Shown in pieces: positions 18,552-27,722 of a stretch of 64,000 nt of DNA. The stretch spans positions 1 to 64,000 of the forward strand of contig NZ_WPCV01000004.1 in assembly GCF_018035235.1 (NCBI RefSeq), read 5' to 3'. The stretch is from Citrobacter sp. On2M. GTDB lineage: Bacteria > Pseudomonadota > Gammaproteobacteria > Enterobacterales > Enterobacteriaceae. Position numbers and translations under genes: made by a program. Each line of letters opens with the position of its first letter. The first letter of the stretch is position 1. The notes below the pieces were generated by a model. The model saw nothing but the letters and a program-made list of their open reading frames with translations. It made no database searches and was not told the origin of the DNA.

Positions 18552-21500
18552 ATGATTGAATGGATTATCCGCCGCTCGGTGGCAAACCGTTTTCTGGTGA
18601 TGATGGGGGCGCTGTTTCTCAGTATTTGGGGAACCTGGACCATCATCAATACCCCGGTTGATGCGCTGCCCGATCTCTCTGATGTGCAGGTGATCGTCAA
18701 AACCAGCTATCCGGGACAGGCGCCGCAAATTGTCGAGAATCAAGTTACTTATCCGCTGACTACCACCATGCTGTCGGTACCGGGCGCGAAGACGGTGCGT
18801 GGGTTCTCGCAGTTTGGCGATTCCTACGTATATGTCATTTTCGAGGATGGCACCGATCCTTACTGGGCACGCTCGCGCGTCCTCGAGTACCTCAACCAGG
18901 TGCAGGGAAAATTACCGACAGGCGTTAGCGCGGAAATGGGACCGGATGCCACGGGTGTCGGTTGGATTTTTGAGTACGCGCTGGTGGATCGCAGCGGGAA
19001 ACATGACCTGGCAGAATTACGTTCTCTGCAGGACTGGTTTTTAAAATATGAGTTAAAAACGATTCCTAACGTGGCTGAGGTGGCCTCGGTAGGCGGCGTG
19101 GTTAAACAGTACCAGGTCGTTATCGATCCCATGAAGTTGACGCAATATGGTATTAGCCTGGCGGAGGTGAAGTCTGCGCTGGACACGTCGAATCAGGAAG
19201 CGGGCGGCTCGTCTGTCGAGATGGCTGAGGCGGAATATATGGTCCGCGCGAGTGGATATCTACAAACGCTTGATGATTTCAATAATATCGTCCTGAAAAC
19301 CGGGGCCGATGGTGTGCCTGTTTACCTGCGTGATGTGGCGCGTGTGCAGATTGGGCCGGAAATGCGCCGTGGGATTGCCGAACTGAACGGCGAAGGCGAA
19401 GTGGCGGGCGGGGTGGTTATTCTGCGGTCCGGTAAAAATGCGCGTGAGGTTATTTCCGCGGTTAAAGCCAAACTCGACACGTTGAAAAGCAGTCTGCCGG
19501 AAGGCGTAGAAATAGTTACAACATACGATCGCAGCCAGCTCATCGATCGCGCCATTGATAACCTGAGCTACAAGCTGCTGGAAGAGTTTATCGTTGTTGC
19601 GTTGGTGTGCGCGCTGTTCTTGTGGCATCTGCGTTCGGCATTAGTGGCGATTATTTCCCTGCCGCTGGGGCTGTGTATCGCGTTTATCGTGATGCATTTC
19701 CAGGGATTGAACGCCAATATCATGTCGCTGGGGGGCATTGCCATTGCCGTCGGGGCGATGGTTGATGCCGCCATCGTGATGATTGAAAACGCCCATAAGC
19801 GGTTGGAAGAATGGGGGCATCAGCATCCGGATGAAAAACTGGATAATGCAACGCGCTGGAAGGTGATTACCGACGCTTCAGTAGAGGTTGGTCCGGCACT
19901 GTTCATCAGCCTGTTGATTATTACCCTGTCATTTATCCCCATCTTTACGCTGGAGGGGCAGGAAGGGCGACTGTTCGGCCCGCTGGCGTTCACCAAAACG
20001 TATGCCATGGCAGGTGCGGCGTTTCTGGCCATCGTGGTTATTCCGATCCTGATGGGATTCTGGATCCGCGGAAAAATACCTGCAGAAAGCAGCAACCCGC
20101 TTAACCGTTTCCTGATCCGTATTTACCACCCGCTATTGCTGAAGGTATTGCACTGGCCCAAGACCACCATTCTGGTGGCGGTGCTTTCAATACTTACGGT
20201 TATCTACCCGCTGAATAAAGTCGGCGGTGAATTCCTGCCGCAAATTAATGAAGGCGATCTGCTGTATATGCCTTCAACCCTCCCGGGGATCTCGGCAGCG
20301 CAGGCGGCGGATATGCTGCAAAAAACCGATAAGCTGATCATGACCGTGCCGGAAGTGGCGCGCGTGTTTGGTAAAACCGGTAAGGCAGAAACCGCAACAG
20401 ACTCCGCACCGCTGGAAATGGTTGAAACGACGATCCAACTGAAGCCGCAGGAGCAGTGGCGTCCGGGTATGACGATGGACAAAATTATCGCCGAACTCGA
20501 CAAAACCGTGCGCTTGCCGGGGCTGGCGAATCTGTGGGTTCCGCCTATTCGTAATCGTATCGACATGCTTTCTACCGGCATCAAAAGCCCCATTGGGATA
20601 AAGGTGTCAGGTAACGTTCTGGCTGATATCGACGCCACGGCGGAACAAATTGAAGAGGTGGCCAGAACCGTGCCGGGCGTCTCTTCTGCGCTTGCTGAGC
20701 GCCTGGTCGGGGGGCGCTATATCAATGTGGATATTAATCGGGAGAAAGCGGCTCGCTACGGCATGACCGTCGGCGCAGTGCAACTGTTTGTCACCTCAGC
20801 GGTCGGAGGTGCAATGGTCGGCGAAACGGTAGAAGGGATTGCACGTTATCCGATTAACCTTCGCTATGCGCAGAGCTATCGCGATAATCCGCAAGCGCTG
20901 CGTACTCTGCCGATCCTGACGCCCATGAAGCAGCAAATCACGCTGGCTGATGTTGCAGATGTGACGGTGGTTTCAGGTCCATCGATGTTGAAAACCGAAG
21001 ATGCGCGACCCACCAGTTGGATTTACATCGACGCACGCGATCGTGACATGGTTTCGGTGGTGAACGATCTGAAAAAGGCAATTGCTGAAAAGGTACAGTT
21101 AAAGCCGGGGACCAGCGTGGCGTTTTCCGGGCAGTTCGAGCTGCTTGAACGTGCCAGTCATAAGCTCAAATTGATGGTGCCGATGACGCTGATGATTATT
21201 TTTGTCCTGCTGTATCTGGCTTTCCGCCGCTTTGGCGAAGCGCTGTTGATTATCACCAGCGTGCCCTTTGCGCTGGTGGGGGGGATCTGGTTCCTCTACT
21301 GGATGGGGTTCCATATGTCGGTTGCGACCGGAACCGGATTTATCGCCCTGGCCGGCGTCGCTGCAGAGTTTGGCGTGGTGATGCTGATGTATTTGCGCCA
21401 CGCCATTGAAGCCGAACCCGCGCTGGAGAATCCGCAAACCTTTACCGCAGATAAGCTGGATGAGGCGTTATATCACGGTGCGGTGCTTCGTGTGCGTCCG

Positions 21501-21695
21501 AAAGCGATGACCGTGGCGGTAATTATTGCGGGTCTGCTGCCTATTTTGTGGGGGACGGGAGCTGGCTCAGAAGTCATGAGCCGCATAGCCGCGCCGATGA
21601 TTGGCGGCATGATCACCGCACCATTGCTCTCACTGTTCATTATTCCGGCCGCTTATAAGCTGATGTGGCTGCACAGGCATCGCGGCCAAAAGTAA
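18552..21695 (+). CDS. cusA: CusA, RND-type Cu(I)/Ag(I) efflux transporter
   Basis: 1047 residues, exactly the E. coli length. Heavy-metal RND pump with 12 transmembrane helices and two large periplasmic loops. The three methionines that form the metal site in E. coli CusA fall at the same positions here: Met573 ([10 protein letters not shown]), Met623 (PLEMVETT) and Met672 (NRIDMLSTG). The proton-relay region in TM4 contains [22 protein letters not shown]. It drives metal out through CusB and CusC using the proton gradient. Last gene of cusCFBA; no classical terminator follows, only the dispersed repeat. Confidence 0.97.
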   Translation: MIEWIIRRSVANRFLVMMGALFLSIWGTWTIINTPVDALPDLSDVQVIVKTSYPGQAPQIVENQVTYPLTTTMLSVPGAKTVRGFSQFGDSYVYVIFEDGTDPYWARSRVLEYLNQVQGKLPTGVSAEMGPDATGVGWIFEYALVDRSGKHDLAELRSLQDWFLKYELKTIPNVAEVASVGGVVKQYQVVIDPMKLTQYGISLAEVKSALDTSNQEAGGSSVEMAEAEYMVRASGYLQTLDDFNNIVLKTGADGVPVYLRDVARVQIGPEMRRGIAELNGEGEVAGGVVILRSGKNAREVISAVKAKLDTLKSSLPEGVEIVTTYDRSQLIDRAIDNLSYKLLEEFIVVALVCALFLWHLRSALVAIISLPLGLCIAFIVMHFQGLNANIMSLGGIAIAVGAMVDAAIVMIENAHKRLEEWGHQHPDEKLDNATRWKVITDASVEVGPALFISLLIITLSFIPIFTLEGQEGRLFGPLAFTKTYAMAGAAFLAIVVIPILMGFWIRGKIPAESSNPLNRFLIRIYHPLLLKVLHWPKTTILVAVLSILTVIYPLNKVGGEFLPQINEGDLLYMPSTLPGISAAQAADMLQKTDKLIMTVPEVARVFGKTGKAETATDSAPLEMVETTIQLKPQEQWRPGMTMDKIIAELDKTVRLPGLANLWVPPIRNRIDMLSTGIKSPIGIKVSGNVLADIDATAEQIEEVARTVPGVSSALAERLVGGRYINVDINREKAARYGMTVGAVQLFVTSAVGGAMVGETVEGIARYPINLRYAQSYRDNPQALRTLPILTPMKQQITLADVADVTVVSGPSMLKTEDARPTSWIYIDARDRDMVSVVNDLKKAIAEKVQLKPGTSVAFSGQFELLERASHKLKLMVPMTLMIIFVLLYLAFRRFGEALLIITSVPFALVGGIWFLYWMGFHMSVATGTGFIALAGVAAEFGVVMLMYLRHAIEAEPALENPQTFTADKLDEALYHGAVLRVRPKAMTVAVIIAGLLPILWGTGAGSEVMSRIAAPMIGGMITAPLLSLFIIPAAYKLMWLHRHRGQK

Positions 21696-21739
21696 TGCCA
21701 TGAAGTGCTCGCCTGCCTTAATACTTATCAGTTAATGAA

Positions 21740-22264
21740 CCGGAGGTAATGAATCTGTTGCCTCCGTCGCATTGCTACGTTCACCTTATGTTTTTCACTT
21801 CTCTGAAACCATACTGCCAGTGAACGTGTTAAGGGTACTATCGCCGTACCCTTAACAATCCCGGCTCCCGGCGGGAAAATTGTTGCTACGCAATACCCTC
21901 CGCTTATTCCTCCAGGTTACCGGGCCGGGCGCGAGGTAGCGTCCCTGCAAAACGCGCCCTGAGCCAGCATCCATGCTGGCTCTCCCGGCCTTACGGAAAC
22001 ACGTCGGCAATTTTCAGCCGGACCAGCCCACACCTGACCACCTGTATTTTTATTTGAATATATCTGAACAGCAACGCAGATTTAACTGGAAGTCAGAGCG
22101 TTGCAGCGATGACCCCAACCCGACAGGCAGACGGCATAAGACGAATGACAAAATTGCCGGGAGCAATTTTGAACAGCGCTTGCGCTGGCCCCGTAAGAGG
22201 TGAGCCTCCCTTGCTCGTTCACGGGTATCAGTGCCTCAGAGAAATGACACACATAAGGTGAACG
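21740..22264. repeat. Dispersed repeat with terminal inverted repeats, copy 2 of 2
   Basis: About 525 bases, a longer copy of the element at 6941-7205. A perfect 13-bp inverted pair CGTTCACCTTATG (21778-21790) and CATAAGGTGAACG (22252-22264) forms the tip of imperfect arms of 32 bases with 27 matches. Inside are a perfect 11-bp hairpin (21828-21856, GTTAAGGGTAC / GTACCCTTAAC) and a second 10-bp hairpin at 21962-21983 (GAGCCAGCAT / ATGCTGGCTC). No convincing protein is encoded. The structure looks like a non-autonomous, MITE-like or structured repeat; I cannot name the family. It fills most of the 661-base gap between cusA and rclR. Confidence 0.75.
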
Positions 22265-22356
22265 GAACCCTGAGCCGGAATCACATGTTCCCTGTAATGT
22301 TTAACTAACTGGCATTACTCGCCTGCCTCGGTTTTACTGCTGAAGCAGGCGTTGCG

Positions 22357-23211
22357 TTATGCCGCCAACGCTTTCACGCGTTTGCGGTACTCGCCCGGCG
22401 TGCAGCCAAATTCCCGTAAAAAGACTTTGTGAAACGACGATTCGCTGGCGTAACCCACCGACTCGGCAATCACGATCAACGGCTGTGTACCACGTGACAG
22501 CATCTGGGCGGCGAACTGAAGGCGTAGCGCGGTTAACACCGCCAGCGGCGTGGAATTTGATACTTCACGGAATAGCTGTGCGAAGCTGGCCCGCGACATG
22601 TGTGCACGTTTTGCCAGTTCTTCGACGGTCCAGGCAAAAGCTGGTGACTCCAGCATCATGAATACAACGGCTCCCAGCCTGGGGTGCAGCAGTAAATTCA
22701 GCACATTTTTCGCAGGGGTCGACTGGGCAAGCCACTCGCGGACAGTTAACGCGAACAGCGTCGCGCATTGCTGGCTGCAAACGATGCTGGAGCCAGGCAG
22801 GTTGTTGATGTATTCCTCCTGCAATAGCGCAATCATGGCCTTCAACCAATGGCTGACGGGGCTGTTCTCCTCAGGCGCCAGTAATAATACTTCCGGAAGC
22901 GCGGTTAAAAAATAGCGTGAAGATGTCTGTAATCGCAGGCTCCCACAGACAATATGCGTTTGCTCTTCCCCTGTCTGACACAGCCGATGTGCGGAGTTTT
23001 GCGGCAGAATGACTATTGTTCCAGGGCGTAACGTGGAAGATGTTCCGTCAGGCATATCCAGTTGAGCGAATCCCTGGGTTACCGTATGCCAGCGAATAAC
23101 GGACAGTTCACCCGCTGCATGAGGTAGTTGCCAGTCCCTGCTCAGCAGGCAGTTTTGATCTATCGAGCCCTGCGGGTCGTTAAGCGTAAGTAATCGGCTA
23201 AGTGCATCCAT
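22357..23211 (-). CDS. rclR: RclR, AraC-family reactive-chlorine-sensing activator
   Basis: 284 residues, the E. coli length. An N-terminal cupin-type sensor domain is followed by a C-terminal AraC DNA-binding domain (two helix-turn-helix units, ending SESSFHKVFLREFGCTPGEYRKRV). The two cysteines that form the sensing disulfide in E. coli RclR upon HOCl oxidation are conserved at Cys21 (DQNCLLS) and Cys89 (HIVCGSL). It activates the divergent rclABC genes. The ATG at 23211 has an AGGAG site; an upstream start would add 12 residues. Confidence 0.94.
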   Translation of the reverse strand: MDALSRLLTLNDPQGSIDQNCLLSRDWQLPHAAGELSVIRWHTVTQGFAQLDMPDGTSSTLRPGTIVILPQNSAHRLCQTGEEQTHIVCGSLRLQTSSRYFLTALPEVLLLAPEENSPVSHWLKAMIALLQEEYINNLPGSSIVCSQQCATLFALTVREWLAQSTPAKNVLNLLLHPRLGAVVFMMLESPAFAWTVEELAKRAHMSRASFAQLFREVSNSTPLAVLTALRLQFAAQMLSRGTQPLIVIAESVGYASESSFHKVFLREFGCTPGEYRKRVKALAA

Positions 23212-23446
23212 AAAGACTCCTGGGCAGTTTTTGTTGGTGCTGATCAAGATGAAAAAAATATGCTATTCATAATTTTATTAATATATTTATGTGATTATCT
23301 TATTTTCTCGCAGAGTTGAGTGGAAGCGAAAAAATGGTGTTTTAGACGATCTGACAGTAATTGGCGCGTTATAGATACATTGTTCCTGCATCGCTAAACC
23401 TATAATTCAGTTCAACAAACGAACAGTGACATGGCGGAGAGACAGC

Positions 23447-24772
23447 ATGAATCAGTATCAGGCGATCGTTATCGGATTTGGCAAAGCGGGTAAAACGCTG
23501 GCGGCTACCCTGGCGAAAACGGGCTGGCGAGTGGCGATTATTGAACAGTCAAACACCATGTATGGCGGAACATGTATCAATATCGGCTGTATTCCAACCA
23601 AAACCCTGGTACACGATGCTGAACTTCAGCATGACTTTGCCGCGGCGATGCAGCGCAAGGCCTCTGTTGTCAGCTTTCTGCGTGATAAAAACTTCCATAA
23701 TCTTGCCGATCTGGAAAACGTGGATGTGATTGAAGGTCGTGCAGAATTCATTGATAACCATACAGTGCGGGTCATGCAGCCAACCGGCGAGCTTGAGCTA
23801 AGCGGCGAGAAGATCTTTATTAATACCGGTGCACAGGCAACGATGCCGAACGTGGCCGGGTTAACGACCACACCTGGCGTGTTTGACAGCACCGGGCTGT
23901 TAAATTTGACGCACCGTCCGGAACGTTTGGGGATTTTGGGCGGCGGGTATATTGGTGTCGAATTCGCTTCAATGTTTGCCAACTTCGGCAGCAAGGTCAC
24001 CATTTATGAAGCTGCGCCACAGTTTTTAGCGCGCGAAGATCGGGATATTGCCGAAGCTATCGCTAACATTTTACGCGACAAAGGGGTTGAGATTATCCTC
24101 AATGCAAGGGTGCAGGCGGTTTCATCCCACGACGGCGAGGTGCAGGTGCAAATGCCGGAAGGGGCTCAGACTGTGGATGCGCTGCTGGTGGCATCTGGCC
24201 GCAAACCGGCGACTGAAAATCTACAGTTGCAAAACGCGGGTGTGGATGTCAACGAACACGGCGCTATTGTGGTGAATAAATATTTGCGTACCTCGGCAGA
24301 CAATATCTGGGCCATGGGCGATGTGACGGGGGGATTACAATTTACTTATATCTCGCTGGATGACTTCCGTATTGTACGTGATAACTTGTTAGGCGAGGGG
24401 TTACGTCACACCGGCGATCGTCAAAATATACCGTATTCTGTCTTCATGACCCCGCCGCTTTCCCGCGTGGGGATGACCGAAGAGCAAGCTCGCGCCAGCG
24501 GCGCGGTGGTACAGGTAGTCACTCTGCCTGTCGCGGCTATCCCGCGAGCACGGGTGATGAATGACACGCGTGGCGTACTTAAAGCGGTGGTAGATAGCGA
24601 AACGAAACAGATATTAGGCGTATCCCTGCTGTGCGTGGATTCTCATGAGATGATTAATATTATTAAGACCGTTATGGATGCTGGTTTGCCTTTCACCACA
24701 CTGCGCGATCAAATATTTACGCATCCGAGTATGAGTGAATCACTCAACGATCTCTTCTCTCTCGTAAAATAA
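23447..24772 (+). CDS. rclA: RclA, flavoprotein disulfide/Cu(II) reductase
   Basis: 441 residues, class I pyridine nucleotide-disulfide oxidoreductase. The FAD-binding GFGKAGKTLA motif is at the N-terminus, the redox pair is in GGTCINIGCIPTK, the NAD(P)H motif is GGGYIGVEFASMF, and the dimerisation tail carries the HPSMSE block. E. coli RclA protects against hypochlorous acid and reduces Cu(II) to Cu(I) with NADH. The ATG at 23447 has a GGAG site and the family length. It is divergent from rclR across about 235 bases that should hold the RclR site. Confidence 0.95.
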   Translation: MNQYQAIVIGFGKAGKTLAATLAKTGWRVAIIEQSNTMYGGTCINIGCIPTKTLVHDAELQHDFAAAMQRKASVVSFLRDKNFHNLADLENVDVIEGRAEFIDNHTVRVMQPTGELELSGEKIFINTGAQATMPNVAGLTTTPGVFDSTGLLNLTHRPERLGILGGGYIGVEFASMFANFGSKVTIYEAAPQFLAREDRDIAEAIANILRDKGVEIILNARVQAVSSHDGEVQVQMPEGAQTVDALLVASGRKPATENLQLQNAGVDVNEHGAIVVNKYLRTSADNIWAMGDVTGGLQFTYISLDDFRIVRDNLLGEGLRHTGDRQNIPYSVFMTPPLSRVGMTEEQARASGAVVQVVTLPVAAIPRARVMNDTRGVLKAVVDSETKQILGVSLLCVDSHEMINIIKTVMDAGLPFTTLRDQIFTHPSMSESLNDLFSLVK

Positions 24773-24793
24773 TAATAATGTAGCTGCATGATT

Positions 24794-24819
24794 GCTCCAC
24801 CTGTGTGGGGCTTTTTTTT
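24794..24819 (+). terminator. Rho-independent terminator between rclA and rclB
   Basis: A 7-bp stem GCTCCAC / GTGGGGC (one T-G pair, CTGT loop, 24794-24811) followed by eight T. It lies 21 bases after the rclA stop and 113 bases before rclB, so rclBC expression depends on readthrough or on a separate promoter in 24820-24930. Confidence 0.8.
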
Positions 24820-24932
24820 ATCATAAATAAAGTAATACGCATGAACAGTTTTTCTGGCGTTATGCAGTAAATAAGATAAACAGCGATGTTTTATTCTATT
24901 GAGACTGAAATCACTTGTTAATGGAAATAGAA

Positions 24933-25175
24933 ATGAACATGCTTAAAACTTCATTATTGTTGACTGCTTTACTCACTGCGCCGGTAACATTTTCTGCTCT
25001 GGCACAACAGCCGGTTGAAGTCGCTCGCGTCAGCGTGTCGGCAATTGCCGCGGCACCTTCTGTCGTTGAGGATGCCATCGCAAAACTAGCCCAGGAAAAG
25101 GATGCCACTTCGTGGAAAATTACTTCAATGCGTATAGACAGCAGTACTCACGCTACGGCAATTTTGTATAAGTGA
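24933..25175 (+). CDS. rclB: RclB, small periplasmic protein (YhcN/DUF1471 type)
   Basis: 80 residues with a Sec signal peptide (cleaved near SALAQ) and a mature domain of about 55 residues of the small BhsA/McbA-like fold (VARVSVSAIAAAPSVVEDAIAKLAQ, ending ATAILYK). Its function is not defined in detail; in E. coli it contributes to HOCl resistance with rclA and rclC. An in-frame ATG at 24939 is an alternative start. The stop is 11 bases before the rclC ATG. Confidence 0.88.
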   Translation: MNMLKTSLLLTALLTAPVTFSALAQQPVEVARVSVSAIAAAPSVVEDAIAKLAQEKDATSWKITSMRIDSSTHATAILYK

Positions 25176-25186
25176 GGAGCATCTGC

Positions 25187-25747
25187 ATGGAAAAGTATCT
25201 GCGTTTACTCGGCAAGGGCGATAGAATTGGATTAACGTTGATTCGTCTCAGCATTGCCCTTGTATTTATGTGGATTGGTCTGTTGAAGTTTGTACCTTAC
25301 GAAGCAGACAGTATTACGCCATTTGTCGCCAATAGTCCGGTAATGTCATTTTTCTACGAACATCCCACAGAATATAAGCAGCACTTAACCCACGAAGGTG
25401 AGTTTAAACCGCAGGAGCGTGAATGGCAGAAGGCGAATAACACGTATACGTTCTCCAATGGCCTGGGCGTAGTCGAAGTGCTTATCGCATTGCTGGTGCT
25501 GGCTAATCCTGTTAGTCGTTGGTTGGGATTACTGGGTGGCATACTGGCATTTGCCACGCCGATTGTTACGTTATCATTTTTAATTACTACACCAGAAGCA
25601 TGGGTGATGCCGTTGGGAGATTTGCACCACGGTTTTCCTTACTTGTCCGGAGCCGGGCGTCTGGTGTTGAAAGACACATTAATGTTGGCGGGAGCGGTGA
25701 TGATCATCGCAGATTCATCCCGATCAATTCTTAAGCAAAAGTATTGA
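25187..25747 (+). CDS. rclC: RclC, inner-membrane DUF417 protein
   Basis: 186 residues with about four transmembrane segments (for example LIRLSIALVFMWIGLLKFVPY, and GVVEVLIALLVLANPV). DUF417/YkgB-type membrane protein; in E. coli part of the reactive chlorine regulon, biochemical role unknown. The conserved EADSITPFVANSP and HHGFPYLSGAGRLVLKD blocks agree with E. coli RclC. The ATG at 25187 has a GAGGAG site. A terminator follows. Confidence 0.92.
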   Translation: MEKYLRLLGKGDRIGLTLIRLSIALVFMWIGLLKFVPYEADSITPFVANSPVMSFFYEHPTEYKQHLTHEGEFKPQEREWQKANNTYTFSNGLGVVEVLIALLVLANPVSRWLGLLGGILAFATPIVTLSFLITTPEAWVMPLGDLHHGFPYLSGAGRLVLKDTLMLAGAVMIIADSSRSILKQKY

Positions 25748-25809
25748 ATTTTTAACGTTGTACCCTCTGTAAGATAGTAAGCCTCTATAGTTCGATTCGG
25801 TAATTACCG

Positions 25810-25834
25810 GGCCAGCAGGACGCTGGCCTTTTTT
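25810..25834 (+). terminator. Rho-independent terminator of rclBC
   Basis: A perfect 7-bp stem GGCCAGC / GCTGGCC with a 5-base loop (25810-25828) and six T. Confidence 0.88.
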
Positions 25835-25847
25835 CTGCCCTAAGGGA

Positions 25848-26323
25848 AATTATTTTACATGCGAAATAAAATAATTCACTTTATCACAATAACCTGTGGA
25901 GGTTATATTGATGATTAATAATATGGTTTCGTAAGTATTTTATTTCTTCTTTCGATAGTGCGCCAGTTCGCAAACTGCATAGTTCCTTCATCAAAACTCA
26001 CTCATTTCCCTCAATTTTTTTCTGTGCAATTCTTACTATTTGTTATCTCAAAATGACATCTCAAAATTGATTGTTATTCATTTTTGTTATAATTAATCAA
26101 CACGTTCGCATGGTTTTAAGCATGGCTTCAGCTAAAATTAACGTTGATTAAATGTTTTTACGTATCAATAAATGGCTAAAGATAGCTAAAAACTTAATTT
26201 TTAACCAACTGTTCGACATGGAATCCACTATGGTAATTAAGCACCAAGGGTGGATGCTGATCTCGCGTTTTGTGAGTAACCAATAGCAAGACATGTCTTA
26301 AATATGGAAATAAGGGTTTTAGA
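25848..26323. promoter_or_regulatory. AT-rich leader region upstream of the MrkH-like gene
   Basis: About 475 bases without a supported gene. Visible items: a perfect 10-bp inverted repeat AATTATTTTA / TAAAATAATT (25848-25876, 9-base loop, no T-run after it); a second small inverted repeat ATAACC / GGTTAT around 25889-25908; and a TATCAA hexamer at 26163-26168, the core reported for MrkH boxes as I remember it, 160 bases before the gene. The length and AT content suggest a regulated promoter with silencing by H-NS-type proteins, which is inference. No transcription start can be fixed. Confidence 0.45.
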
Positions 26324-27019
26324 ATGAGCTTTGGATTAGCAAAGGACAACAAGTTTGAAATCATAGCTACCCTTCGTGAAGAGCTGCACAAGAAAACGAA
26401 ACTGGAAGTGTTATGTGAAAACAGTAGCGTTATCACTCAGTTAGAGAAGGTTGATTTCGAGCGGTTTGTTATCTCCGGACACGAAGACATTGTACCTGAA
26501 AAGGTCCAATACTTTATCCTGCATAGTGAAAGCGGGATTGTAAAATTTAGTGCCAGATTCGAACAAACCCCATTAACAGGTGCGGAAGTGGGATTATCCT
26601 ACCTCATCCCGGATTTGATTTTCTTTGCCCAGCAGAGACAAAACCAGCGTTTTTCCTTCATGAAGGGGTATGACTTTTTCTGTTTTGGTCGTTACAAGAA
26701 CGGAGAAAACTACTCGCTGAAGATTAAAAACATCTCTCAGGGTGGTTGTGCGTTAATCGCTGAAGATGTTAACGCCCGTTTTCTTTACAAAGATGCGGTG
26801 ATTAAAAGCGCTTCACTGGATTTTGACACGTTTGGCAGTTTGCAGTTGGATTTAAAAGTTATTGATGTCGTCGCGATCAACGAATTTGATGAAGATAATC
26901 AATTGTATTCCTGCCATCAGATTTCGTGTGGGTTCGATTTTAAAAACCGTCGTGAAGAGACTGAAGTCGAGAAGATTATTATTAAATTTTTAATGAGTAA
27001 CAAGATTAAAAGCTTATAG
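26324..27019 (+). CDS. PilZ-domain c-di-GMP regulator, MrkH-like
   Basis: 231 residues. The C-terminal PilZ domain has both c-di-GMP-binding motifs: RxxxR (RQNQR, about residues 105-109) and N-x-S-x-G-G (NISQGG, about 143-148). The N-terminal domain (FEIIATLREELHKKT, SSVITQLEKVDFERF) and the block YKNGENYSLKIK closely resemble Klebsiella MrkH (234 residues), the unusual PilZ protein that binds DNA and activates type 3 fimbriae when c-di-GMP is high. A LuxR gene and an EAL gene follow in the MrkH-I-J order. Here the neighbour is an autotransporter, not fimbrial genes. An AAGGG site precedes the ATG. DNA binding is inferred from MrkH. YcgR-type motility control is the main alternative. Confidence 0.82.
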   Translation: MSFGLAKDNKFEIIATLREELHKKTKLEVLCENSSVITQLEKVDFERFVISGHEDIVPEKVQYFILHSESGIVKFSARFEQTPLTGAEVGLSYLIPDLIFFAQQRQNQRFSFMKGYDFFCFGRYKNGENYSLKIKNISQGGCALIAEDVNARFLYKDAVIKSASLDFDTFGSLQLDLKVIDVVAINEFDEDNQLYSCHQISCGFDFKNRREETEVEKIIIKFLMSNKIKSL

Positions 27020-27033
27020 GAGTGGTGAACAGG

Positions 27034-27621
27034 ATGTTGATGTGTGGTAGTGATAATTTTGTGGGCAACGGTCTGTTCGCCTACCTGACAAGCAAACATG
27101 TACCGATACAAACATTCCAGTTTGAGGATATGTTGCATCAGTCATCATTATGCCAGCATCAAACTATGGTTTTTAATATCATTGATAATGAACAACCGTG
27201 CTCAGCTATTGTAGATTTTCTGAATAAAAACCGATTTAAGTTTTATAATAACGTCGTGGTAATTATTGCTGATAGTTTGGTGGCAAAATTATGTGTGGAG
27301 TTATTATATGTCGAGAAAACAATAGTTTTGACCGAGAAATCTTCACTGCGTGATTTCGGTCAATTGGCGTCGTTAACGGTCGGGAAATGGAATCCCCGAC
27401 TATATCGTTCGCAGAAGAAACTAACTGAGAGAGAGCAGCAGATTCTGAATTTGTTGGTAAATGGTTATACCGCCAAAGAAATTTCTGAGTTGGTGAGCCT
27501 GAACTATAAAACTATTCAGGCTCATAAGATGCGGGTCGTCGCCAAGCTTGGGCTGACTAATACTTCTGATTTAAATAAATTAATTGTCAGATTTACTCAT
27601 CGAACGTCTTTTTTACCGTAA
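27034..27621 (+). CDS. LuxR/GerE-type regulator, MrkI-like position
   Basis: About 195 residues. The C-terminal GerE helix-turn-helix is clear (LTEREQQILNLLVNGYTAKEISE, then KTIQAHKMRVVAKLG). The N-terminal 130 residues have no recognised receiver acidic pocket and look like a degenerate receiver or unknown domain. It follows the PilZ gene by 14 bases and precedes the EAL gene, as mrkI does in mrkHIJ. Start choice is uncertain: GTG codons at 27022 and 27025 overlap or abut the AGGAG, so I prefer the ATG at 27034 (spacing 11). Probably co-transcribed with the PilZ gene. Target unknown; the adhesin gene nearby is the obvious candidate. Confidence 0.75.
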   Translation: MLMCGSDNFVGNGLFAYLTSKHVPIQTFQFEDMLHQSSLCQHQTMVFNIIDNEQPCSAIVDFLNKNRFKFYNNVVVIIADSLVAKLCVELLYVEKTIVLTEKSSLRDFGQLASLTVGKWNPRLYRSQKKLTEREQQILNLLVNGYTAKEISELVSLNYKTIQAHKMRVVAKLGLTNTSDLNKLIVRFTHRTSFLP

Positions 27622-27722
27622 CCTGACTATTCTTATCTGATGTAACACACCTAATAGTAGATACAATTCGGGAGTGATGTTGACTGGTTTTAAATTTTCA
27701 TGATTTGTCGAGGGGAAGGTGA

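Noticed and set aside
21973-22203. 76-codon frame in the dispersed repeat
   Set aside because: Low-complexity, charged translation lying within hairpin-rich repeat DNA. It has no ribosome binding site and no family resemblance.
25911-25934. 7-codon frame with a GGAGG site upstream of the PilZ module
   Set aside because: Very short and without support beyond the ribosome binding site-like sequence.
26163-26168. TATCAA upstream of the PilZ gene (and TTGATA at 38954-38959) as MrkH boxes
   Set aside because: A single hexamer is expected by chance every few kilobases, more often in AT-rich DNA. I recall the core motif only approximately and see no extended match, so these are mentioned in the leader and gap entries but not called as sites.
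26194-26436. 80-codon minus-strand frame overlapping the start of the PilZ gene
   Set aside because: It overlaps the well-supported MrkH-like protein and its leader, with no recognisable product.
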